Assembly: GCA_009767595.1 (NCBI GenBank)
Contig: VSDK01015306.1
Span: forward strand, 161,894-225,893
Direction of reading: 5' to 3'
Length of the DNA stretch: 64,000 bases
Origin: Symbiodinium kawagutii
Taxonomy: Eukaryota; Sar; Dinophyceae; Suessiales; Symbiodiniaceae
In this document: positions 35,199 through 48,204 of the stretch, piece after piece
Position numbering within the stretch: the first letter of the stretch is position 1
Layout of the letters: each line of letters opens with the position of its first letter
Made by a program: the position numbers and the translations under genes
Notes under the pieces: generated by a model
What the model was told of the DNA's origin: nothing
Database searches by the model: none
What the model saw: only the letters and a program-made list of their open reading frames with translations

Positions 35199-35503
35199 GT
35201 CGGCTAGGGCAGAAAAGTTCGGATTTGGCAGCGGATTCGGCAGTGGCGGATCCTGGGGATCCTAGGGCACCAGATGTAGCTAGACGCTGAAGCAGGAGTG
35301 ACCATTCAAACATATTTGACCATGGGCAATGGTTCGGTTAAGCTTGCTACTTGGTTGATTCGACACTGATCAATCAATAGCTACTTCACAATGAACCGAA
35401 CTATATAGGTGTGGGTTGAACCAGGATTGATCACCAGATTTACATCAACATTGAAACAATGACCAATGGTTGCGTGAAATACACCAAAGTGGCACATGGA
35501 TGC

Positions 35504-35613
35504 ATATGGTGGTTTCTCAAGCCAGAGGAGTACCCAAAACCGGGTGGTTTTTACTATAAGTGGTTAATATTGGATGATTAAGGGGCACACTCTATTTTGA
35601 GAAACACCCCTAT
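35504..35613 (-). repeat. Family-A inverted-repeat element
   Basis: ATATGGTGGTTTCTCAAGCC at the left, CTATTTTGAGAAACACCCC at the right, inner GTTAATATTGGATGATTA. Confidence 0.75.
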
Positions 35614-36291
35614 GATCGATCATTTGTAAGTTTGTTTCATTATGGTTCAGAATTTCTGCTGGTTAATTTATCGTTGATTATGGCGGTGAACCAATGACTA
35701 TAGTGCTTGGCGGTGAACCAATGACTATAGTGCTTGATGATGGTGAATCATGGTTCGTGATTGGTCACCGATGATGAATGAAGAATGATGGACCAACTCA
35801 TCAATGACCACCAGTTAAATCGCGGATAACAGATTCCTACTCAACGATATGTGCATGTTGGTTGACTGTTTGTCAAGGACGCACCGTCCAATTTGTTTGT
35901 TCTTCTCCATGTCGGTTTATAAGTGTGGTGAACGAAATGAACAGATTTGTTGACCTTAGCATCCATTACGGTCCGTCTGCTATACAGTATGCAGATACAG
36001 GTCAATCCCAGTGCTGCGCCATCACCGCAGGCTGCTTGGATCTGTCAGATGCTATGCTTTGGGCGACCGATTGACATCCCGATCCTCAAAGATGAGCCAA
36101 AACCTGGTAGATCTTCTCAAGACAGCTGCTGAAAACTGCAAAAAACATCCTCCAACCTAAACCATCCTAAACCTACACCGGCCATACCTCAGCACACCTC
36201 CAAGCCTCCAAAAAACAATATATTTAAACACATCTGACCACATCTGAACCATCTCAACTCGCCACCCTGGGCTTCCTTGGGCGCGTCGCCA

Positions 36292-36373
36292 TGGCAGAGC
36301 CAGGGGTGGAGATTGCGGGAGCCCAAGAGGCTCAACCCTCCGTGGTGCGCGGCATGACGCGGGGAGCGCTGGA
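36292..36373 (+). CDS. Locus C exon 1 (start)
   Basis: ATG 36292: MAEPGVEIAGAQEAQPSVVR, then GMTRGALE, with about 70% G/C at third positions. The exon probably ends at CTGGAG|GACTTT (a GA donor, phase 0), but the frame runs on to 36434. It is a soluble, acidic N-terminus. The frame is open about 35 nt upstream (LATLGFLGRVA), so an upstream start is possible. Confidence 0.5.
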
Positions 36374-39300
36374 GGACTTTGGAAGGCATTCACGAGGAGC
36401 TCCCAGGGGGAGATGGGAAGAATCTATGGCTTAATGATGGGCTAAATGATGGGCTTGATGATAGGCTTGATGATGCTTGGTGATGGTTGATCAATTGAGG
36501 TTCATCAGCTGATGAATTCGAGGGAGGAAAGATGGTTGCTCAATGGAAATGGTTGTTGTGCAAGGAACAGCTTGGAACAGAAGAAGCTAATTTCCATGAC
36601 AAAACAATTATCATAGATCATTCCCAGGAAACAATGTGTATGCGACTTCAAATCTGTTGAGTATCTGCTTGTTGTGCAAGGAACAGCTTGTTGTTGCATA
36701 CAGGTTGTTTCCTGGGCAGGCGAGGTGCCAAGCACATACTCAACAGATCTCAACACGACGTATAGTATTAAGAGGGTCCACTCCCTTGAACTGCCCGGAG
36801 AGCTACAGAGCGTGATAGATACAATGCCAAGATTTGGGAACTTTCCCAAGTAGTTGACCCTACGCTCTAAAACCCACTGCGCATAGCCGGTTTTGTCGTA
36901 TCATGAGTGTAGTTGTAGGCTTGAGCAAACCATGGGCGTTGCACAGGTCAATGGTATACCCAAATGCATATTGAATAGACATATGGATATCATGCCTATA
37001 GCGAGTATATACCCGTACGCATGCTTCGGGCTGTAAAGCTGCCAACAATCCCAAACAATCAAGTGGAAACCACACATATCATGCATCGATATCCAACAGG
37101 ACACCAGTTTTCTGGTTGCCCATGTTCGTACGTTGGGATTTTGAGGGCCAAAATTGCATGATAGATCCAAATCCCAAAACCATCTCCGGCCATTTTCGTC
37201 ATGTTCCTACCAACCTCCAGGTTCGTTCGTTGAAATCAAATGCAACCAGACACATCATATACAACAGCACTCCTTGCCACCACCAGGGTCCCGGCTTCCA
37301 CCGGGGTTCCACGGGGTCCCAGGCTGCCCACCCTGCGGATCTGCCAGGACGCCTGGCCTCCTTCTGGGCCCAGCGCAGCTTCGTGCGCGACCTGCAGATC
37401 AGTGTCCTGGTGGCCACGTGGACGGTGATCCTGTCGCTGCCGGTGATCATTTGGCCCTGGGCGGAGCCTTGGATGGGAAGCATGGCGGGTTAGCCATGGT
37501 GAATGGGTGGTGAATGGGTGGTGAATGAGTGGCTTATGGTTGGAAAATGGGTGGCTTATGCTTGGAAAATGGGTGGTGAATGGTTGGTGATGGTTGGTTC
37601 AAGTAACCATCATTAACCATGAAGCATCATTGTTGGTGATAATTCATGATCAAAAAAAGAGGTAGAGGAACTCACCCTGAGCTGCAGCTCACCATGGGCA
37701 AAAGGTGGATGTGGCATCCAAGCCTCGCCTCCTTCTGTTGTTCCTGTGGCGAAGAGTTGCCGAAGCACCGGTGGTCATTGCCATCCGTGGTTGGATGACA
37801 TCCCACAGGTTGGAGATCTGAGCTTCCAAGCCTTTGATAGTCCTAGCGCATGTCCATGGGCTGCCAGATTGGGAGCCCTTCACCCGAAATTCACACGAGA
37901 AATCCACCCTTCCCCGGTTGCGAAGCACCTGTGGGGACTCACCTGCGCACTGAGAACTACCTGAACCACACCTGGTGTCGGAACCTGGATCTGGCCCACT
38001 GCGTGAAGCTGGACGATCCTGCACCCGTCTGCAAGATCGTGGTGTCCTGGAGCCGGTTGCCGCATTGCGTTCCAGTCATCGTGGCGGCAAGGTGGTGGGT
38101 TGGGGTGGTGGCCCCGGGGATGCCAAGCAAAGATGCTGATTTCTAGGTGGGAATCTCACTTGTTTTGTGTTGGTTGTGGTTGTGGTTGTTGTGGTTGTTG
38201 TGGTTGTTGTTGTTGTGGTTGTTGTTGTTGTTGTGGTGGTTGTTGTTGTTGTTGTTGTTGTTGTTGTGGTGGTTGTCGTCGTCGTCGTTTTTGCTATTCC
38301 TGCCACTATCATTGTTATCCCCCTGGTGGTTCTGGTTGGTGGGTTGCTTGTGGTTGCTCTGGTTGGTGGCTTGCTTTCTTGGTTGGTTTTTCCTGAGGCC
38401 CGACCCAGTGCCTTTCTGAATCTGTGGGGCACCATGCTGCTGCAATTCATCTTCTCCGTCTACGTGGACCTGGGCAGCAGCGTGAAATTCACACTGCAGG
38501 GCCTGGTGGGAACGTTGCTGGCCTACTTGAAGCTGGGCGAGATGAGGGGCTGGCCCATGGTGGTTCCCCCCTGATGTGTTGGCTTAAAAATGGGCAACGA
38601 TGGTTGAAACATAGAAATCATAAGGAGAAAATAAAGAATGTGAACCAATCACAAGCAACACTTTTTGAACAATTAGAGCCAAACCTCACCATCAAGTTTC
38701 AGTCTAACCAGACTTGTTGCTGGAGGGGATCGTGAAAAGGCTGGGTTATTCATTGCTGCCTAATAGCTGATTCATAGCTGACCAGTGGATAATGATTGAT
38801 GCATAAGGACTGGTTGACAATTGGGGAGAACAACCAAACAAAGAACTCTCACTAGATTTTGTTGGTTTCTAGCTCACCATAGCTCACCAACTACACTTAG
38901 AGAATATCTATTGCAGACATATGTGTCCGACTACTCGTTGCTACCCAAGGAGAACGCCCCCCAAACCAGTTTGTTTTCCACCACAAGTTCTTTATACATC
39001 ACCATGCAGGCTTAGTTGCTTGGTTTACTTTTAAAACTTTAGAAAACTCCACAGCTGCTTGGTTTCCTCAACATAAAACACCCAGATCTTGAGGTCGTGA
39101 AACCACTTGCATAGCTCCAGCTCCCCTGGGGATCCAGTGAGTCTGGTGACCATCACGGTGCTAGGAATGTGATGCTCTTGAACAATGTTCTGGGATTTCT
39201 CCTGGGCGGTGGCGCTTACTCCCACAGCCCGGAGTCCAATTCGGACGGCGTGGTCATTAGCGGCTGGCTGCCCCTGTGCAACTGGGTGGCGGATCTACCA

Positions 39301-41849
39301 GTTTCTGGCTGTTTTTTGTTGTGTTTTTTTAGGAGTTTGATTTGCTACACCTAGAAGAAACCGGTAAACTCAAGTATACCTGACATTCCCTGGGTATACT
39401 TGAAATTCTCTAGATATACCTTAGATTCTCTAGGCCCACTAAAGTTACCCTTCAAGTCGTCATTCAACTTTCGGATCCACTGAAGCGACTGGCAGGTAAC
39501 AATGGCATAGAGAGGCTGGCGGAGAAGGGAGCCCATTGCTTCCTGAACATTTGGATCGAGAAGCTGAGCTGGACCGGCTCCCTATCTTTCCTGCTGGTGA
39601 GAGGGGGTGGACGTGGCAAGTTGAGGGCAAGACATGGCTGGTCCCTTCGACTTTACTGGTTCATACTGGGCAACATTTCTGGTTGCACAATTTGTGTTTG
39701 ATGTTATCAGAGTCAATAGTGGAATCCCAGTATGAATGAATCCGCGGAAAGTCTTTGTAACTTTGCCTAATTTTGACAGTTGGTTTTCTAGATGATGTGC
39801 GTACAAATTTCGTATTTGCACATTGCCAATCCCCCCACTGGAAACGTCTCTCAAACTAGTATTGAGATGAGCAAGCAATTCAGTTTATATGTTTTGTTTA
39901 TTCACCACTATTAAAGAACATCAACATTTGCATCAAACTTTCTTTGGATTTTCTTAGGGTCTCTCACCATCTCTACGATTGAATGGGACCCCAAGCCGCA
40001 CCGCGGTTGGTTTGCTGGTGGTGGATGGTTGGATGAGTTTGGTGAGGGTTGGGTCGGATTGCTCATTGTTTGGCTGCTTAGTTGGTTGGATGATTGATTG
40101 GTTGGTGGTTGGCTGGCTGGTTTCTGCTTGATTCATGTTGCGAATTTTCTGAGGCCATACAGTCTCTAATAATCTCTAATATCTCTACCGACAAATGTGT
40201 TCCCAACACCACGAACCTGTATAGTGTTTCTCCAAGAAACATATCAGTCTCACCGCCCCGCAGCTATGACCCTTGGAGGATTTGGAATCGTGGTGAGATT
40301 TCAGCTCTCCACCAGTGGGCATACCGGGGCCATCCCAAAATGATCCTGTTTTAACAAATTTTAATTACTTCCTTTAATTCCAGTACTACTTCTTAACAAT
40401 TGAAAAGCATTTATTTTAACTATACTTGTTAATTCCAGTAGTTCTATTTCTCAACAACTTGAAACCATTTGAGCCACTTGGAAAAGCAGAGAACTTGGGG
40501 ATGCCACAACTATGACCTGCTCCGATGGTTGGAATCTGCTCACGGCCTCGCGACGCAGGTGGCTCTGGACTTCACGCTCTTCGTGGTGCTTTGCTTGTCT
40601 CTGCCCTTTCATTCGAATCCCCGGATCTTTGCCCTCTCGACTCTGGGACGGTTCTGAAGTCATTCTCTGGTCCCCACGCAACAACAAGTAATGGTGGTGA
40701 ACAAGTGTTGATGGTATAGTTACTGTAGATAGATGTAAATAGTTAGTGATGAACAATTGTTCATACTGGTGAATGATTTGTTTTGCATATGTCGGCAACC
40801 CCACGCTTGCCCACCCCGAAACAATGCAGTTCTGCAAAAGCAATGGCTATAGGGGGTGATTGATGGTTCAGATTTTTGCGGCTTGCTATTTCTAAATCTG
40901 AGGATAATTGTCGATTCAGAAGCCTGAGTGTCGATTGCGAGCGAACTTACGGGTTTGCGGCAAATCTGTTTTGCATCCTTCCTTGGATGACCTACCATTC
41001 TACCCAGCATAACTTCGGATATGGTGGGCCAACCAGGAAGCAGTTACAAACTGTAGGACTGCAGGATGTCACAAGCGGAAAGAATCCGCTGGGTTTTCCT
41101 GGTGATGCTTCGGGGAGCACCAGCTGGGAGAGCCACTCAGTACGAGTTGGCCCCAGATCCACAGTAGTTTTCTGAGGCGGGACAACCGTTACATTGGTGG
41201 CAGGGTTGCTGTGCCATGGGGCAGAAGTAGTTTCCAAGCAGTGCAACCTGAAAGAAGAATGTTTGCATACATGCGAGATTTACTCATGTAAATTCATGGT
41301 TTAATGGCTGGTTACGCGCTACTCCAACGTTGACTGAGCGCCTTTCCTCTCCACCCATATCATTGATACCTTCTGGTAAGTTCAAGTGGGCAATTGAACG
41401 CTTTATGGTGACAGCTATGAAGCACAACCGCCATAGCTCTTATCTAACTAGCTCATGGTTGGCTATGGTTGGTTGTTATCTCCGTTTTGTTACATCTCTA
41501 AAAAACAGAAATTTGGATTTTTCAAAATGCGGAACCCCAAAATGGTAGGCTTACTATTATGCGTGGTTGATATTGGATGATTTGGGGGGTCCCCTATTTT
41601 GAGAAACCACCAAATGGCTTGTGTTGGGTGTTATCTCCAACATTTTCACCAGGACTTGCGGGGTTCTGCATGCATTCAGGACGCACGTGAGCTTCATGAT
41701 GACGTTCGTGGATCCGAACTACGACGGATTTTCCACGGAGCCCACATATGCGACGGAGCCATGATGTCCAAACTCGTTTGAAGATCGATCCCGGTGATTT
41801 TTTGTGGGTCTTGGACTAACTTGGAGTTTTGGTACTAACAGTGCCAGTA

Positions 41850-41909
<60 letters not shown>

Positions 41910-44900
41910 TAGCAGCAGCAGTTGTAATTAGTTGGTTGTAATCGTAGTCGTAGTCATGGTGATAGCCAGCAGCAATAGAAATAGCGGGAGCAGTACAGAC
42001 ACTGATAGCAGTGGCTTTCTTTGTCATCTCTTCCCACTGAAATCTTCCACGAAATCGCAGAGAGTTTTTCCCATGTGACCCCCAACAGCGGAATCATCTC
42101 CCAACAGGAATGTCTCTCAACAAACACATAACCCAACAAACAATCTCCATACCCAATCCAACGAACAAATCTCTCAACAAACTTAAACCTGCATTGAAAT
42201 CCCATGCCTGAACAAATCTCCCACCCAACTTAAATCTCTCAATCAAAAATTGTTAGATCTGCGCTTAACCCGAAACCCCAACTTAAATCTGCCGTTCAAT
42301 CCCATCTCTCAAATCTCCCGTTTCTGAGACCTCAACCAACTCCAACTTTAATATATATCACCTACTGGGAGCAAAGAATCTCAGAACTCCAAATCTGCCA
42401 CTTTTCAACGAACAAATCTCCCAAGCAGAGAATCTCGCAAACTGTCCCCAACACCAAGGTGAACAAATCTCCCAAGCTAGAACTCTGTCATAGAAATCAT
42501 CCCCATCTCTGCCCTAGGAATACCTGGAGATGATTGGCCTCGCGTCCTTCATGGCTCTGGCGTGTTTCTTCGTCCCCAAGCGTCGCTTCACGGGCACCGA
42601 AGCAGCCACGCAGAGCTGGGGCCGGGAGGCCACGGAGGTCACCAAGGTGCTGGTGAAGCTGGGCGGCACCGCGAAGCCGTCCTGGTGAGCAAAGACAAAT
42701 GAAGGTCGTGTGGATCCATGGAGGTCCGGTTAGTGGAGCTCTCAAATTCAATAAGTCTTGATAATCAAGTTAGTAGTTAACTGGTTAGTGGTTAATCAAT
42801 TGAATCAACCGGTCAGTGGTTAATCAATGGTTAGTAGGTTAATAACCACCAGTAAATGGCTAGTTGGTAGATGATTAGTTGGTGAATGGTTGGTGGTAAA
42901 TGATTAGTTGGCGAAATAACCACCAGTAAATGGTTGATGGTTTGTGGTTCATCAATGGTTAGTAGGTAAATCAATGGTTAGTAGGTTGATAACCACCAGC
43001 AAATGGTGGGTTAGTCTTGTTAGCCTTGCTAGTTAACCACTCATTTACCACTAATGATTAACCATTAGCCACTAAGCATTAACCAACAAACCACCAGTAA
43101 ATTGTTGATTGGTTAATGGTTTGGAAGGGGATCCACTCAGATCATTCCCAACTCCATCTAAAAAGAGCTGGTGAATGGGTGTGGTTGATCACGATCCCAT
43201 TCCGAACTCCGAAAAACCTCCATTGACCACCTTGATCAACGACAATCATTCACCACCATCAACCCACCACCATCAACCTTCCTTTGCCCACCATTAACCT
43301 GACTATATAACCACCATCAACCACCATAACCACCATGAATCACCAGCATGAACGACCTCCCTTGCCCACCAACCCCGTTGCAGATCCCCGTGGCTCAGGA
43401 GACGTTTGCCCAACAGCCTCGAGGAGGTTCTGAGGCTCAAGGCCCAAGCGACGCTGGAGACGGCTCAGCAGGTCTTGCAGGTGCCGCTGGGAGCTGGCCG
43501 TGGAACTTGCGACCGAACCAGCTTGAACCATTTAATGGTTAGTACCAGTACTAACCATGATTATCATGGATACAGCACTAACCATGTTTCATATGTACCA
43601 AAAATGATGAAGCATGATTATCATGGCTAGTTATCCATGATCATTCCATTTAATTAGGCATCTTATTATGAACCATTTGGCATGATAATTCCAAGAGTCA
43701 TTTGAAGAAGACCATGGTCATGCCAAATCGTTGTCATACTCAGTTATTCCAAATAATCTTTGAAAGACTAACCATGGTTCATTTCAATTACAGTATTTTT
43801 TCAATTTTCAAATCGTTGTTTCGAAAGCTATTCCTCCTGATCGCTGAAAGATAACTTTCTAAATAAGTTTATAACCAACTGTTCTTGATGCTTGAACCAT
43901 TCACCCGAAATGATTGACACATTTTCCAAGGTCGAAGTTTTCAGAACTTTTCTAAAGTTGAGTGGGACTTGTGGGGCTCCATACACAGGATAAAGTAAAC
44001 ACACTTCACCCTCTTGTCTGAACAATGCTTGCCAAAGAATTTATTATTGATGACTGAACCAATGATTCACCAAAGATGGTTGACCTATTGATATCGCTTC
44101 ATCCCCGTGGGTGCACTTAGATTTGCCCATCAAACAGGCAGCCACCAGCAGCCATTTAGAACCATCATTCGCAACCATTCTATAGCCACCATTTACTATC
44201 ATTATCCATCATTATCCTCAATATCCTGAGATGGTTCACTGATGAATCATGAACCTGTCGTTCACCCTTCATTACCCTTCCATTAACCATCATTCACCAC
44301 ATATGACCAGCATTAACTCTACTTTCACCACCATTACCCACCATTAGGCCAGATTAAACCCTTATTAACCATCATGAATTAAGCACCATTCACCACCATT
44401 CACCCATAGTTTAACCCATAGTTTAAGCACCATCAATCACCATTGACCACCATTAAACCCATGGCATGGGAACCCCCATATGAAACCCCTAGTTTAACCC
44501 ATATAACAACCATATAACCACCAGATAACCACCATATAACCACCATAAGAAGATGTCGCCCACCAGGAGCTCGAGCGCAGCGTGGAGTCCGCGCGCTTCG
44601 AGCGCTTCGCGTGGCTCTGGCGCAACGAGGAAACGCATCGACGTTTGGAGCTGTTGCCCAACGGCACCTGGACGCACCAAGGGATGGTGGGTTGGGTGGA
44701 GGTGGGTGGGTTGGTGGGTGGGTGGGTGGGTTGAGTTGGTGGGTTGGGGTGGGTTGGTGGGTGGGTTGGTGGGTTAGTAGGCCTTAATAAGCAACAATGG
44801 ATATATCAACTGCAACTGGTTGGTTGGTGGTGGGTGGGTTCTTGTGCAGGGCTGAGAGGCTGCATCCAAGATGGAATTCTGTGATCCAGCTGGTAAGATT

Positions 44901-47900
44901 GCAGAGTTTTCACGATGAATATGAACAACCAACCGACCAATGTATGGTATATTAACCCATTATGAAAAAATACCATATATTTTTATTAATAAATACCATA
45001 CATGGTTGATAACCATTCACGATGTTCATGTTTTTGGGTCAATATGAACAACCAACCAATGGGGGATAATCACCAACAATGATAGTGGGAAATTAATGAT
45101 TAATAGAGGGGGAACCAGGGGTACAGAGTTTTGACCCACAGCCATGTCACCGGTTGAAATGTCAGGGACCATTCGCATTGTCCGCATCCGGCTCACGTCA
45201 TTTCCAATCAACTCTGCTACATCCTTGTGCTGACTTCTTGTGCGGCAAGACTGGTTGGTGTTGATGGTGTTTATGGTTGCTTATCCTAGAGAAAGAATGG
45301 CATAGAACATATCCAATCATCATATTATCTAAACCATCATTTAATCGCAACCATTTTATCCATTCATATCCAACAATCTGAGTGACGATCGTCTAAGTGT
45401 TGGTATTCTCTCGCTTGGTTTCCTCAATGGAAGCAAAGTTGTGACCAGTTTGCCCGTGAGAATTGCTGCTTCATAGGTGTTCAGTCATGGCTGGAGAGTT
45501 CATGGCTGGGATCATGATGGCTGGTTTGTCGGGGAGTGCTGGAACAAGTACTGGTATACTTATGTTCAGCAGTGTATTGAACAAATCCTATCTCGAAACG
45601 CCGGGTCTCGGTATCGTTGGTAATATTAGATTGATAGCTCCTTCATATTTGATGGTTAATCGGCAGCTATTTTTGGTGAGCACCTAAGGATGGTTGTTTA
45701 ACAGCTTGATCTACCGCTACTTTTCATGGTTGGTTGTTAACCCATTTTATTGACCGTTAATCGCAATAGTCAACCACATAAACCACTACAGATTCTTCTG
45801 TAATCAATCATATCAACCATGTCAACCCTATCAACCACACTCAATTATTGATTCTTCTTACAGAATATTTGGGGATTGCTTGGTAGCTGTAATTTTCATG
45901 GCTGGACGACGCCCAGCTGATGACTTAGCTGATGATGAGGGAGGTGACAGACTATCCCAAGCCCTTGAAATGTGTTACTTGATTGCTCAATGTCATTACA
46001 CATCAATGTATCAGCTCAAACATCAATTGGTGCTCACTAGACCTCTCAATTGATGCTTACTACGTACATCTAACAGATAACCAGCTGTTTATCAAGTCAT
46101 CAGAGGCATCAAGGGATGGTGACCCATTCAGATTTCCTTGGTGACCCCGCGGTTGCCAACTGCTATCCCCAACCGGTTGTACCTAGGCTTGAAGCGCTGC
46201 CTGCGACGTTTGCCGGCCATCTACCACTGTGCGGAAGCCTTTGGAGGCGGTGATTTGTGCATTGCACATGGCTTAATCTAGCAGATGATATGTGATTAGT
46301 GATGGTTGACTAATGACTGGTACTGTATAAGGTTAGTGATGGTTATGGTTAACATTGGTGAACTAATTATGGTTGACTGCTGACTGGTATATGGTGAGTG
46401 ATGGTTGACGGCACAAGAATGACCACACGGATATGACCATCCATCTGTTGCAACATTGGTACTGGCTAGTCATGGTTAGTGGTTGAAGGTTCCTGGGCTT
46501 CATGGGGGAGATTTCTGGCTGAAAATCAACCAGCAGTGAACCACTCATCGAAAGGTGGTTGTGATTTGTGTTGATGATTCTCCCCTATCAATTCTTGTCA
46601 AGCATCATGAGCCATAAGCCATCCCTTGGCATTGTCAAGCATCATGAATCTGTTTATCAAGCAAAGTGACCCAGTGTCAACCATCGATTCACCATCATCA
46701 AGCATCAGTCAACCTTCATAAATCCTCATAGAGTCTACTCAGAAATCATAAGTTAACCATCATCAACCCTTCCTGAAGCAGTTTTTTCAAGCACTAGGTC
46801 CGGGACAGCCCACACCAGCCAGCCGCCCTTTTTCAGCCAGCCGTTGACAGCTGCCAGGTGGAGAAATCGGTGAGGAACTCTACCACTGCCTTCAGCAGTG
46901 CTGCGAGGCTCCTGTGAGTGACCACCCGTTGGCAATTTCGGGTGGTTAATCAGACCTTGAATGGTTAGTAACCATGGTTCGTAGTAACAATTTCTTTTGC
47001 TTAATCTTACAATATCGATTTCAAGTGATTTTATATTCGTACCTTGAAAATTAGATGCTGGTTGAATGATGCCTAGAAGATGGTCAAAGAATGGATCAAC
47101 AGGTCGACAGGGTAAGGGTTTCACGCTTGTTTTGCCGGGCTGCTTATTGGGACAGCCTGCCCCCAGTGGTTGGTTTGTAGCCGCAGGGAGTATCACCACC
47201 TGAACCACTAGAATCAGCCATCATCAATCATCATTGAGAATCATGAATCATCAATCATCACAATTTCGTTAGCATCATTTCACCACCACTTCACCACTTC
47301 ACTTAAATGTATCTCCACTCCGGTAGCCCCTGGTTGCGTGGGAGCCACCGCCAGGCTGCTGCTTCCAAGTTGGACGTCCTCCGGGCGCGGAGCCGCGGCG
47401 ACGCCGAGGAGGGCGACACCTCGGTGGCCTCGGCCGCGGCGCTGGAGGCGGCGCTGGAAGCGGACGCGGCGGCGCGGGCGGCGGAGGAACGACTGGGGAA
47501 GTGGATGGACCAGGAGCGCCGGTGGCTGCGAGGGGCTGGGTGGGTGGGTGGATGGGGGTGGGGCATGGCCGTGGTGGTTCCATGGGCGCATCCTCTGGGT
47601 GATGATTCAGTTGATGGTCTAGGATGGGTGATGGATTACGGTTTGTGCTATTATGGTTGGGAATATGATGGGTTTATAGTGGTAAATCATGATTTTTTAT
47701 TGGTTGATGGTTCCTTGATGGTTCCTTGATGGTTCCTTGATGGTTATCTAATGATAGGCGAGAGATTAAGAACCGTTTGTTAAGCAACATGCTTGCGAGT
47801 TGTGAAGTAGCAGTGGTGAATGGTGATCTTTGATCATGGTATTATGGTATTAATTGATGACAGGTTGGTGGCTAGGTAGTGATGAATGGTGGTCGATGGT

Positions 47901-48166
47901 GATTCATAGTGACTACATGATGACCGTGGATGTGTGATGCGGGGGACGTGTCCTGAGCCATGCGGGACGTGATGTGGAATCGAAATCTCCGCTTCGATTT
48001 GACGTTCGAATTCACCCATTTCATGATACTATCATTGCACTGGTGAATGGATTCTTTCCATTTGGGAGGGTGTCCCGTTGCAGTTCACTTATCACGATGA
48101 CCACAACGACGATGATGATGACGACGATGGTGACGATGTTGATGCTGCTGCTGATGATGATGATGG

Positions 48167-48204
<38 letters not shown>

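Noticed and set aside
38100-38450. Poly-Cys, poly-Val and poly-Thr frames
   Set aside because: Translations of the GTT/GTG tract; only the part from 38398 is an exon.
46753-47208. 151-codon minus-strand frame
   Set aside because: No splice borders, crosses CA-rich repeat, no motif.
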